NCBI RefSeq assembly: GCF_014207355.1
Contig: NZ_JACHEF010000006.1
Span: 248,001 to 312,000 of the forward strand
Direction of reading: 5' to 3'
DNA from: Mesorhizobium sangaii
Lineage (GTDB): Bacteria > Pseudomonadota > Alphaproteobacteria > Rhizobiales > Rhizobiaceae
Length of the DNA: 64,000 nt
Shown: positions 36,441 to 45,039 of the stretch, in pieces
Numbering within the stretch: position 1 is the first letter of the stretch
How the letters are laid out: every line of letters starts with the position of its first letter
Notes under the pieces: generated by a model
What the model saw: the letters and a program-made list of their open reading frames with translations, nothing else
The model's database searches: none
Told to the model about the DNA's origin: nothing
Translations under genes and position numbers: made by a program

Positions 36441-36939
36441 GCTGGGCAAACCAGTCGCGGTCCGCTTCCAACCCCATGGCTCTTTCATGCTCGCGCCAGG
36501 CGCCTGGAGCCTGGAGCGATGCCCCACGCATGGGCTTATTCACAGCCTGTCTTGGGCGCGAATATTTACAGCTATTTGCAACGCTGAACTCGCCTCACAG
36601 CTCATAGAGCGGATAGTTCCTTGGCATGGAGTACCAGACAATCGCCACGCTGGAGGGAGTCAGAATTGGGACATTCGCGTGGCTTCATCACACCGAACGC
36701 TCCGGACCATTTCCTCCCCGGCAGCACAATAGTTTTGGCGCGCGCCCGTTCGCAAGCTCAGGCGGATCGATCGCCCACAGCCCTAAGGCGCGTCGCATTG
36801 AAACGGATTCAGGCGATGCGCTTTAAGTCTTTGTTTTTATGCATGTCGTTGCCCCAAAACCAGGGCCGCTTTTAGGCGACATGCACCAGGTACCGCCCAC
36901 GACCAAATCGAACCCTCTTGGCGCAGGAGCCCGCACCTT
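36441..36939. other. Intergenic region with a repeat
   Basis: About 500 bases without a recognised gene. The right part (36781-36885) is a RIME-like repeat. The left part shows nothing definite. Confidence 0.5.
36781..36885 (+). repeat. RIME-like intergenic repeat, copy 2
   Basis: Begins CCCTAAGGCGCGTCGCATTG, then AAACGGATTCAGGCGATGCG, CTTTAAGTCTTTGTTTTTAT, and a downstream CCCCAAAACCAGGGCCGCTT part. It matches the reverse complement of the copy at 38452-38547 nearly base for base. Inverted half-sites (GCGTCGC with GCGATGC) allow a hairpin. The two copies bracket the 36.9-38.2 kb genes in inverted orientation. Confidence 0.75.
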
Positions 36940-37740
36940 ATGTTTAGCACCCAATCGACAACGATAGGCGAGCGCGCGGTGTGCATTGCGCATGAAGTGA
37001 ATCAGCCGCTTACCGCAATACTGACAAACGCGGAAACCGCCTTGCGGTGGTTGTCGAGAGACCCGGCGAATCTCGATGAGGTGAAACGGGCCATTGAACG
37101 GATTATCGGCAACAGCCTTCGCGCCGCCGACGTCGTCAGAGGCGTTCGGGACCTTGCTCGAAAATCCCCGCCCGTACCCAACAACCTCGACATCAACGAC
37201 TTGATCAGAGGTCTCCTCAATCTCGTGAGCCTCGATCTGCGCCATCATCGCATCGCGGTCGAGGTGGAACTCGCTGAGAACCTGGAGCCGATCAGGGGCG
37301 ATCGGGGTCAGCTGGAGCGGGTCGTCGCCAACCTGGTCGCGAACGGCATCGAGGTGATGAGCATGGTGCAGGACCGGCAACGAAAGCTGCGCATCATCAC
37401 CCAACTCGACAAGAATGGCGATGTGCTGGTTGCTGTCGCGGACACGGGCACGGGGCTCGATCCAGCGCTTGTCGACCGCATCTTCGATCCCCTGTTCACG
37501 ACCAAGTGCGAGGGCATGGGTTTGGGACTGTGGATATGCCGCTCTATCGTCACGGCCCACGGCGGCCGGCTGTGGGCCACGCCCAATCTTCCGCACGGAA
37601 GCATTTTCCGGTTCGTCGTCCCAGGCCCGGTTGGGCCAAGCACTATTGGGTCAAAAACAGTTGCGCCAAGTCGATGCAAGCAGACGATGCGAACGAACCA
37701 CCAAGTCGAAACGTTGGTTAGCGGCGCTGCATGCTCATGA
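36940..37740 (+). CDS. Sensor-less histidine kinase, probably truncated
   Basis: A 266-residue HisKA-HATPase protein. The H-box comes almost at once (His18 in CIAHEVNQPLTA), so no sensing or membrane domain remains; relatives in this window carry 260-470 residues before it. The N-box (NLVANGIEVM), G1 (DTGTGLD) and G2 (GMGLGLWICRSI) are intact. A tail of about 30 residues runs beyond the usual end. It could be a fragment left by rearrangement between the flanking repeats, or a working soluble kinase. No regulator gene is adjacent. Confidence 0.75.
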   Translation: MFSTQSTTIGERAVCIAHEVNQPLTAILTNAETALRWLSRDPANLDEVKRAIERIIGNSLRAADVVRGVRDLARKSPPVPNNLDINDLIRGLLNLVSLDLRHHRIAVEVELAENLEPIRGDRGQLERVVANLVANGIEVMSMVQDRQRKLRIITQLDKNGDVLVAVADTGTGLDPALVDRIFDPLFTTKCEGMGLGLWICRSIVTAHGGRLWATPNLPHGSIFRFVVPGPVGPSTIGSKTVAPSRCKQTMRTNHQVETLVSGAACS

Positions 37741-37861
37741 TCTCGTTCGGCGGCATGAGAAGTCGAACATGCCTGGTTTGAGGAATATTCCAGGTAGCCA
37801 GGCTTTCCTGCGGGCGGCTGGTCTCGGCGCCTGTGGCATGCACGTAGACTTCATGCTGCAG

Positions 37862-37890
37862 ACCCCGCCGTTCCTGAGAGACGGCGGGGT
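37862..37890. terminator. GC-rich hairpin between convergent genes
   Basis: A perfect 10-bp inverted repeat, ACCCCGCCGT (37862-37871) with ACGGCGGGGT (37881-37890), and a 9-nt loop. It lies between the convergent kinase (ends 37740) and a small gene (ends 37914), so it can serve both. No T-run on either side. Confidence 0.5.
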
Positions 37891-37913
37891 TGCTGTGAGA
37901 CGGTAGGGCCTTC

Positions 37914-38150
37914 TCAGTCACCCATGAACTGCTGGAGGAGGTTCCTGCCCGCAGTCGAATGGGTCCTGGACGAGCTGATGCCGTCAAACCATCCATTCTG
38001 GGAGAAGTCGCCGTAATCGCTGCTGCCATGCTCAGCGTTACGGCCGTGATCGCCGTCGCGGCCGCCGTGCGACGAGGCGGCAAAGGCCCCGGTGAGTGGG
38101 ATGGCGACGATCATCGCGGCAAGCGCCGCCTTCAGAGGGATAGAACGCAT
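37914..38150 (-). CDS. Small secreted protein of unknown function
   Basis: A 78-residue protein with a signal peptide (residues 1-24, ending GAFA). The mature part is rich in Gly, His, Asp and Ser (SSHGGRDGDHGRNAEHGSSD). AAAGGAT lies about nine bases before the start. The composition suggests an unfolded or metal-binding peptide. No family is recognised. Confidence 0.6.
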   Translation of the reverse strand: MRSIPLKAALAAMIVAIPLTGAFAASSHGGRDGDHGRNAEHGSSDYGDFSQNGWFDGISSSRTHSTAGRNLLQQFMGD

Positions 38151-38451
38151 GATTAGATATCCTTTTCGATGAGGATGGCGGCTATTTGTTCACCGCGCAT
38201 TCCGAGCCACAGGCACTCGGGAACTTTCGAGTTATGATGGTCGTCTCGCCTCTTCTGTTCTCTGCCTGCATCACTTATTTAGCAACTTTCGGAAGTAATA
38301 CGTAGTATATTAAGGTATCATGCATGTATAAGGTAGTATGGAGTGTCGGTGTTCGGCCCGTGTATGGCTCCAAGGACGATGGTCTCGATTTTCACGCCGA
38401 GCGCCCTTGAACTGAACCAGGGTGAACGTGAACGGAACTAGTGCGCGTCGC
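38151..38451. other. Intergenic region upstream of the small secreted gene
   Basis: About 300 bases. Locally AT-rich around 38270-38340, which fits a promoter region, but no box is certain. Confidence 0.35.
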
Positions 38452-38547
38452 TCAAAAGTGGCCCCGGTTTTGAGGCAACGACATGGATGGAAACAAAGAC
38501 CTAAATCGCGTCGCATGGATCCGTTTCGATGCGACGCGCTTTAGGGT
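38452..38547 (-). repeat. RIME-like intergenic repeat, copy 3
   Basis: On the minus strand it reads CCCTAAAGCGCGTCGCATCG, AAACGGATCC and on to AAAACCGGGGCC, matching copy 2. It begins at the stop codon of the RND adaptor gene (TAA within CCCTAAAGCG). GCGTCGCA and TGCGACGC can pair as a hairpin. Confidence 0.75.
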
Positions 38548-39791
38548 GTTCCGACGGCTGCTGGACTGATCTGCACCTTGCTGCCCTCGGCAAGTTCGAC
38601 CGGCGGATTCAGGATCACCAGGTCACCCTGTTTGACGCCGTCACGGACCTCGACCTCCGTTCCGAGATCGCGCGCCACCGATATTTTCCGAATATGCGCA
38701 ATGCCGTTCTCGACCACGGCAACCTGCAAACCATCCGCGTTGAAGATGATCGCATCTGCCGACACGGAAAAGCTGGGTGTCTTGCGCGGGATCTGGAGCT
38801 CGACAGTACAATAAGTGCCGGGCGTGAGAACACCGTCAGGGTTCGGAATGTCGATTTCGGTCAGCAAGGTCCGTGTGCCCGGTGCCAGCGCATCGGCAAT
38901 CCGCGTCACCGTGCCGGGGAAGGTACGGCCGGGGATTTCGGGGACCTGGAGCACGGCCTTGACCCCCGGGGTTAGTCCAAAGGCCTGGTCCTGGGGGACG
39001 AAGACCTGGGCACGGATCACATCCCCCTGCATGATGGCGAACAGGAAAGTGCTGTTGGTCGTGTCGGCCTGCACCAGGCTGCCGATATCGACGTTGCGTT
39101 GAGTGATGACGCCGTCGAACGGGGCGACCACCTGCTGGTAGGCCTGTTGCTGGTCGAGAACGCGCAACTGGTCCTGCTGCGCATTCACGTTGGCCTGCGC
39201 AACGCCGACAGCCGCCTCCTGTGCCTTGAGGCTTTGGACGTCGATCGTACCCTGTTCCTTGGTGATCCAGCCCTGGTCCACCAGGGGTTTGTCTCGTTGC
39301 CACGTCACCTTGGCGAGATCGAGATTGGCTTGTGCTTGTTGCAGCGCCGCCTTGAACTGTCCCAAGGTTGCCTGGGCCTGCAAAATCTGGTCATCGAGTT
39401 CCGGCACGGCAATCTTGGCTAGCAACTGTCCCTTCTTGACCTTGTCCCCGATATCGGCCTCGCGCGTCTCGATATAGCCGCTGGCTCGTGCGAAGATGTC
39501 AGCGACGTCGAAGGCGGTTGTGGTGGCGGGCAGGCTGACTTTTACGATGTCGTCGCTCGGCCTTACCGCCGCAACACGCACCTGCGGAATGAAGTCACGC
39601 GCCTGTTTGGCCGCAGCCGCGAGTTCGCGGTTGCGCGAATAATATCCCTGGGCGCCATAGGCCAGTCCCGTCATCAGCAGAGCGAGCGCGCCCACTGCAA
39701 GCAGCCGGCCTCCGCCTCGGCGCGGCGGCCGCTCCATTGCACCATCCATCACCGTGTCGTCGTCCTGATCCAAACGGTGCCTCGGTTTCAT
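38541..39791 (-). CDS. RND efflux periplasmic adaptor
   Basis: A 416-residue membrane fusion protein. Residues 1-27 are cytoplasmic and basic, a membrane anchor (LLAVGALALLMTGLAYGAQG) follows, then a lipoyl/coiled-coil/lipoyl arrangement (YIETREADIGDKVKKGQLL ... APFDGVITQRNVDIGSLV). The beta-barrel end reads VKQGDLVILNPPVELAEG. Its start overlaps the pump stop (ATGA). It is the second of three adaptors in the window and only distantly like the other two. Confidence 0.9.
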   Translation of the reverse strand: MKPRHRLDQDDDTVMDGAMERPPRRGGGRLLAVGALALLMTGLAYGAQGYYSRNRELAAAAKQARDFIPQVRVAAVRPSDDIVKVSLPATTTAFDVADIFARASGYIETREADIGDKVKKGQLLAKIAVPELDDQILQAQATLGQFKAALQQAQANLDLAKVTWQRDKPLVDQGWITKEQGTIDVQSLKAQEAAVGVAQANVNAQQDQLRVLDQQQAYQQVVAPFDGVITQRNVDIGSLVQADTTNSTFLFAIMQGDVIRAQVFVPQDQAFGLTPGVKAVLQVPEIPGRTFPGTVTRIADALAPGTRTLLTEIDIPNPDGVLTPGTYCTVELQIPRKTPSFSVSADAIIFNADGLQVAVVENGIAHIRKISVARDLGTEVEVRDGVKQGDLVILNPPVELAEGSKVQISPAAVGTP

Positions 39792-42700
39792 GCGATTTCC
39801 TCTTCGAAGACGCCGTGAGCCGTCTTGCCGTCCTGTCCGCTACGCAGCATCGCGAACAGATACGGCACGACGAGGAGCGTCGTGGGCGTTGCAAACAAAA
39901 GTCCCCCGATGACGGCGCGCGCCAGTGCGGCATTCTGCTCTTCGCCAGCTCCGCCGATCGCCATGGGAACCATGCCGACGATCATCGCGGCCGCGGTCAT
40001 AAGCACAGGTCTGATCCGGGTATGACCGGCGTCGATCGCCGCGTCGAACGCGGACTTGCCTGCCAACTGCTGGTCCCGGGCGAAGGTCACGAGCAGGATC
40101 GAATTGGCCGAAGCGACCCCGACCGCCATGATCGCACCCATCAGTGAGGGCACGTTGAGCGTCGTGCCCGTGATGAACAACATCGTCACGATGCCGCAAA
40201 AGGTCGCCGGCAAGGCAAGGATGACGACGAAGGGGTCGCCGAAGTTCTGATAGTTCACCACCATCAGCAAATAGACGAACACGGCGGCGAACAGGATGCC
40301 GATGCCGAGATCCCAGAAGGCATCGTTCATGCTCTGGATCTGCCCTATGACCTGGATGGTGTTTCCGGGCGAAAGCTGCTTCTGCAGGTCGGCGACAATC
40401 GTGCTGATCTGGCTGGAGACACTTCCCAGATCACGACCCTGGACGCTTGCATAGACTTCGTAGACTGGCTGGACGTTCGCCTGGTTGGCGTTGGTCGGGA
40501 GGCTGTCGCGCTTGAATGTCGCGACGTTGCTGAGTTGCCCGGGAACCTGTGCGCCGGCGGTGTTGATGGTTGAGGACACTGGCGTGTTGCCGAGATCGTT
40601 CAATGACGCGATCTTGTTTTCCGGTGTCTGAACGGCGAGGTAGTAGGGAATGCCCGTGGTCGGGTCGGTCCAGAAGTTCGGCGACACCTGCTCGGAGGAA
40701 CTCAGGCTCACATTGATGTTGTTGGCGATCGTGCTGGCATTGAGGCCGAGCTGCGCCGCCCGCGTGCGATCGATATCGGCATAGAACGCCGGCGCGTCGA
40801 CTTCCTGCTGCAGATGTGCGTCGACCACGCCGGGAATGGCGGCGATGCGGCGCCGCAACTCCGATGCAACCCGCAGATTGGTAACGCGGTCATAGCCGAC
40901 CGTACGGACATCGATCTGCGCCGGCAGTCCGAAATTGAGGATCTGCGTGACGATGTCGGCCGACTGGAAGTAGAACAGAACGTCCGGAAACGCGCTGGGC
41001 AGCGCCGTGCGTAGCTTGCGCACATAGTCGGCAGTCGGCGCGTGGCCGTCTTTCAATGCGACCTGGATCACACCGTCATTCACGCCGATGGTCGATCCAT
41101 CCGTGAACGCCAAATTGTAGGAACGCGCCGGCAGGCCGATGTTGTCGACGACAAGCTGGAGGTCGCGATCGGGAACGATCTCGCGGATCTTGTCCTCGAC
41201 AGCCTGGAAGATCTTCTCCGTCTCCTCGATCCGGGTTCCCGCGGGGGCCCGCACATGGAGTTGGATCTGGCCGCCGTCGATCGCGGGAAAGAAATCGCGA
41301 CCGACGAGCATCGTCAGCACAGCGCCCAATGCGAGCACCAGGGCTGCAATGACGGGAACGATGAACCGGCGCCTGAGGAGTACGGCCAGCAACTCGGCAT
41401 AGTGCAGGCGCAAGGCCTCGAAACCACGTTCGAACCTGGCGTGAAACCTGCCGAACCAGCCCGTCGAGGCGCCGTGGCGTTCGCTTTTGAGCAGCAATCC
41501 GATGGTGATCGGAGTGAGCGTCCTCGAAAGTCCATAGGATGCGAGCATCGCAAACACCACGGCAAGACCGAGCGGCGTGAACAGATATTTTGCCGGACCT
41601 TCCAGAAAGACCACCGATGTGAACACGCAGCTTATGGCCAGCGTCGACACCAGGGTCGGCACGGCGATACCGGCGGCTCCATGCAGCGTCGCCTGCGGCA
41701 GCGTCTGTCTTTCCTCGGTGAGCAGGCGATGGGTGTTCTCGAGCGTCACCGTCGAATCGTCGACGAGGATGCCAACCGCTAGCGCCAGGCCCCCCAGCGT
41801 CATCGTATTGAGCGTTTCGCCCAGGAAATACAGCGCCACGACTGACGACAGGATCGCAAGCGGGATCGAGATCATGACGACCAGCGTCGATCGCCACGAT
41901 CCCAGAAACAGCAGGATCATCAGAGCGGTAAGCGCGGCCGCGATCACGCCCTCCCGCAGCACGCCGGCGATCGATTGCTTGACGAACACCGACTGGTCGA
42001 AGAGCTCTTTGATTTCCATGCCGGGAGGCGCCGCGGCGCGCGCCGTTTTCAAGGCATCCCGAACGGCATTGACCACCTCCAGCGTCGAGGCATTGCCGTT
42101 CTTGATGATACTGAGCAGAACCGAATGCCGGCCGTTCTCGCGAACGATGTTCTGCTGAACGAGCCATCCGTCATGGACTTGGCCGACATCTTTGACGAAC
42201 ACCGTGGCGCCATTCACGACCTTGATCGGGATATCGTTGAGCTCGTCGATGGTTGCCGGCGTGGCGTTGGTGCGCACGACATACTGTGTGTTGCCGATCT
42301 TGGCCGTACCCGACGGCAAGGTTAGGTTCTGGGCGTTGACCGCGCTGACGACGTCGAGCGGCGTCAGGCCCTTGGCCAGGAGCTTCGACGGGTCGAGGTC
42401 GACCATGATCTGGCGATATTTTCCGCCCGCGGGTGTTGGCAGGGTGACACCCGGGATTGGGGCCAATTGTTGGCGGATCCGATAGATGCCGTAGTCGTAG
42501 AGCTGCTGTTCGTTGAGGGTGTCGGAGCTCAGGCTGATCTGCAGGACCGGCACGCTGGAGGCGTTGAACTGCACCACGAGCGGTGCCTGGATTCCCGGTG
42601 GCAGGAGGGCGCGAATGGCGTTTGTCGCTGAAACGATCTGCGCGATCGCGAGATCGAGATTCACATCCTGCTGAAAATAGATCTTCTGGACCGACAGCCC

Positions 42701-42961
42701 CCCTAAGGTCTGTGCCTCGATGTTCTTGATGCCATTGACGTTGGAGCTGATCGCATACTGGCTGTACGTGGTGACACGCTGTTCCATCTCTGGCGTGCTG
42801 AGGCCGCCATAGCTCCAGATTACAGTCACCACCGGAATGTTGATTTCCGGAAAGACGTCCAACCGCATCTCGCGACTTGCGACGCCGCCGAGAAAGAGAA
42901 TCAAGGCAGCCAGCACATAGAACGTGTGCGGAAATCGCAACGCGAACCGAACGATACCCAT
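39788..42961 (-). CDS. RND efflux pump
   Basis: A 1057-residue inner-membrane RND transporter with twelve membrane segments. TM4 carries VGILVDDSTVTLENTHRLL, the proton-relay acidic pair. The porter domains follow the AcrB/HAE1 pattern, and the second repeat ends AHGVFEEEIA. It begins MGIVRFALRFPHTFYVLAAL, a variant N-terminus seen in rhizobial HAE1 pumps. Upstream of the adaptor in transcription order, so pump then adaptor. No outer-membrane partner. Confidence 0.9.
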   Translation of the reverse strand: MGIVRFALRFPHTFYVLAALILFLGGVASREMRLDVFPEINIPVVTVIWSYGGLSTPEMEQRVTTYSQYAISSNVNGIKNIEAQTLGGLSVQKIYFQQDVNLDLAIAQIVSATNAIRALLPPGIQAPLVVQFNASSVPVLQISLSSDTLNEQQLYDYGIYRIRQQLAPIPGVTLPTPAGGKYRQIMVDLDPSKLLAKGLTPLDVVSAVNAQNLTLPSGTAKIGNTQYVVRTNATPATIDELNDIPIKVVNGATVFVKDVGQVHDGWLVQQNIVRENGRHSVLLSIIKNGNASTLEVVNAVRDALKTARAAAPPGMEIKELFDQSVFVKQSIAGVLREGVIAAALTALMILLFLGSWRSTLVVMISIPLAILSSVVALYFLGETLNTMTLGGLALAVGILVDDSTVTLENTHRLLTEERQTLPQATLHGAAGIAVPTLVSTLAISCVFTSVVFLEGPAKYLFTPLGLAVVFAMLASYGLSRTLTPITIGLLLKSERHGASTGWFGRFHARFERGFEALRLHYAELLAVLLRRRFIVPVIAALVLALGAVLTMLVGRDFFPAIDGGQIQLHVRAPAGTRIEETEKIFQAVEDKIREIVPDRDLQLVVDNIGLPARSYNLAFTDGSTIGVNDGVIQVALKDGHAPTADYVRKLRTALPSAFPDVLFYFQSADIVTQILNFGLPAQIDVRTVGYDRVTNLRVASELRRRIAAIPGVVDAHLQQEVDAPAFYADIDRTRAAQLGLNASTIANNINVSLSSSEQVSPNFWTDPTTGIPYYLAVQTPENKIASLNDLGNTPVSSTINTAGAQVPGQLSNVATFKRDSLPTNANQANVQPVYEVYASVQGRDLGSVSSQISTIVADLQKQLSPGNTIQVIGQIQSMNDAFWDLGIGILFAAVFVYLLMVVNYQNFGDPFVVILALPATFCGIVTMLFITGTTLNVPSLMGAIMAVGVASANSILLVTFARDQQLAGKSAFDAAIDAGHTRIRPVLMTAAAMIVGMVPMAIGGAGEEQNAALARAVIGGLLFATPTTLLVVPYLFAMLRSGQDGKTAHGVFEEEIA

Positions 42962-43352
42962 GTCTCAGCCGATGACCTTCCTGGCAACGTTAGTCGGAAC
43001 GGCTCGAGCGATGAACGTTGCCGTATTGCCGGATTTTCTTTGAGTGTCTCCGAAATGACTTTGCGCCCATTGCTTTGAATGTCCGGTGCTTGCGCCCAAA
43101 AGGCGCCGGCGCCGAGCGTTGCCCTGCGACGCCGCCAGGCTCATGGCCGGGCGCAATCCGCCCCATGGCGCGCGCGACCGGTAAGTCATCGCCAGCTTTG
43201 CTTGGCACGAACTGGTTTGGGCACATCAGTGCAGCGGGCGAGACCAATCCTGCCAGCATGTGGATGCTGCGCGCGGCGGGCGGGCCGTCGCCGGGACGGC
43301 CCGCCCAGGCCGTCAGGCCCGTCCGCATCGCTTCGCCGGGACAAATCCAATG
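42962..43352. other. Intergenic region
   Basis: About 390 bases between the RND pump gene and the hydrolase gene, both on the minus strand. Apart from the hairpin at 43278-43306, nothing is recognised. Confidence 0.45.
43278..43306 (-). terminator. Strong GC hairpin after the hydrolase gene
   Basis: A perfect 12-bp stem, GGGCGGGCCGTC (43278-43289) with GACGGCCCGCCC (43295-43306), around a 5-nt loop. It lies about 47 bases past the hydrolase stop on the minus strand. No T-run follows, so it may act with Rho or as a 3' stabiliser. Confidence 0.55.
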
Positions 43353-44126
43353 TCATCGGCCCGCGGCAGCCAGAATGAGGTCGGCGACCTCCTTGGGATG
43401 GGAAACCAGCGACAGGTGGCCCGCATCGATCTCCACCGTCGTCGCATGCATGCGTTTGGCAAGGAACCGTTCGAGATCAGGGTTGATCGTCTTGTCCTGC
43501 TTCGACACCGCATAGAACGATGGCTTGGAATGCCATGCAGCCTCGGTGGTTCGCCCGCCGAAGATGGTCGCAGCAGTGGGCTCCTGAACGGCATACAGGA
43601 TCTTGGCTTGCCGGGGCGCGACACCGTTCGCGAAGTATTTCAGGAATGAGTCTTCGGACAATCTGGAGAAGCCATCATTCACCTGGATGCCGGCTCGAAC
43701 GGGTCCTGCGGGAAACTTTGCGGAAAGACCGACGAAGTCCTCACCGGCATCCGGCGCTCGTGCAGCCACATAGACCAGCGACGTGACCTTGGGATCAGTC
43801 CCGGCTTCGCTGATGACGGTGCCGGCCCAGGAATGCGCTACGAGCACGGTTGGCCCATCCTGCAGCGCCAGCGCCCGGCGCGTCTCCGCGACCGAGTCTG
43901 CCAGCGACGTCAGCGGATTCTGCACCGCGGTTACTCTGAGGCCGGCTGCCTGAAGGAGCGGGATCACCTCGGCCCAGCTCGATCCGTCCGCCCACGCTCC
44001 GTGCACAAGCACGACGTTGCGCGCCACGGTATGCGCGGGCTTGGGCGTGGGATTGTCGGCCGCCACGGCGACTCCCGACAGGCCAAGAGTGAGGGCAATT
44101 GCGATGGCATTGACGATCTCGCGCAC
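43353..44126 (-). CDS. Secreted alpha/beta hydrolase
   Basis: A 257-residue hydrolase with a signal peptide (residues 1-23, ending AVAA). The oxyanion loop HGAWADGSSW lies at 42-51, the nucleophile is Ser99 (AHSWAG), and the catalytic His is His237 (DAGHLSL). It resembles the RsbQ/Dlh-like esterases common in soil bacteria. The substrate is unknown. It is probably periplasmic. Confidence 0.88.
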   Translation of the reverse strand: MREIVNAIAIALTLGLSGVAVAADNPTPKPAHTVARNVVLVHGAWADGSSWAEVIPLLQAAGLRVTAVQNPLTSLADSVAETRRALALQDGPTVLVAHSWAGTVISEAGTDPKVTSLVYVAARAPDAGEDFVGLSAKFPAGPVRAGIQVNDGFSRLSEDSFLKYFANGVAPRQAKILYAVQEPTAATIFGGRTTEAAWHSKPSFYAVSKQDKTINPDLERFLAKRMHATTVEIDAGHLSLVSHPKEVADLILAAAGR

Positions 44127-44449
44127 GGGTCTCTTCCTTCCCTTTTTTCAAACAATCGAATGCGCCGATGACCGAGATGAGGGCCAGCGATGCGATAGCA
44201 AATCCTGCGGGCCGGCTCCGTGGCCGAGGCGTTTGCGGAGGCAGCTCGTTGCGACAATCCCGATTTCGCGGATCGGCGTCTTTCTGAAATGCCCCTGCCT
44301 TTCTCGTCCTGCACGAACGGGCAGGTCCGGTGGCGACGTGACGGGCGCGCCAGCCGTCCGCAACGACCGAAGGTCACCAAAAAGGGCGGCGGATCGCTGA
44401 TGCGACCCACCGCCAGTTCAGGCGCCCGCGGGAGGAGTGGACGGGCGCC
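44127..44449. other. Intergenic region
   Basis: About 320 bases between two minus-strand genes. No credible gene or motif was found. Confidence 0.45.
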
Positions 44450-45037
44450 TCAGGAGTTCGGCGGAATGGCGCGTGCGCGGAGTGCGTGGGAGCTTCGCCT
44501 CCAACGCAACGCTTCGCCGCGTGGAAGAAGCTGGGCGGCAAACAATGAGTGAGGGGCAAAGAACAGGGCCACGAGAAGTCGCGCGGCAGAAAGCTCGTCG
44601 CCGGCCGTCGGCAGCGCCAGCATCGCACACTGCCAGATCCGTCCATCGAGCGCCCAGATCGCTTGTCTTGCCTGCGGCAACTGCTCCGCAGCGGCCCGCA
44701 CACACAGCCGGCGCAGCTGCCCGCGGCTGGGTTGGGGGAGTGCAGACAGCCTGTGACCACCACGGTCCCCGCCACAAAGCGCGTCCAGCGCCGCGCCCCA
44801 TCTCGCAAACATGAAGTCTGCTCCCCGCTCAAGCACGATTGCTTCGGCCAAGTAGGGTTCCAGAACTCCAAACTGGGCCAGGTCGACACTGCCGCTCGCG
44901 CCTTCCGCGCCGTAACTGAATCCGTCCAACCACTTGGCTGCGACCCAGTGCGACGCGGCTCGAAGATCGCCGCGGTCTAGCCGCAAGGGATAGGATCGGC
45001 ATTGGTCATGAAAGCGCGCGAGTTCGACCTCACCCAT
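44450..45037 (-). CDS. Small PAS-like protein coupled to the YdeP-type oxidoreductase
   Basis: 195 residues. The middle resembles PAS_5-type domains (FMFARWGAALDALCGGDRGGHRLSAL, then a WALDGRIWQCAMLALPTA strand pair). No DNA-binding or catalytic motif is seen. The start follows the oxidoreductase stop by 2 nt, so it is co-translated with that gene. It could be a sensor or a cofactor-insertion partner; both are guesses. Confidence 0.6.
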   Translation of the reverse strand: MGEVELARFHDQCRSYPLRLDRGDLRAASHWVAAKWLDGFSYGAEGASGSVDLAQFGVLEPYLAEAIVLERGADFMFARWGAALDALCGGDRGGHRLSALPQPSRGQLRRLCVRAAAEQLPQARQAIWALDGRIWQCAMLALPTAGDELSAARLLVALFFAPHSLFAAQLLPRGEALRWRRSSHALRARAIPPNS

Positions 45038-45039
45038 GA

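Noticed and set aside
36940..37740. Treating the short kinase as a definite pseudogene
   Set aside because: All catalytic boxes are intact and the frame is open, so a working soluble kinase cannot be excluded; kept as a CDS.
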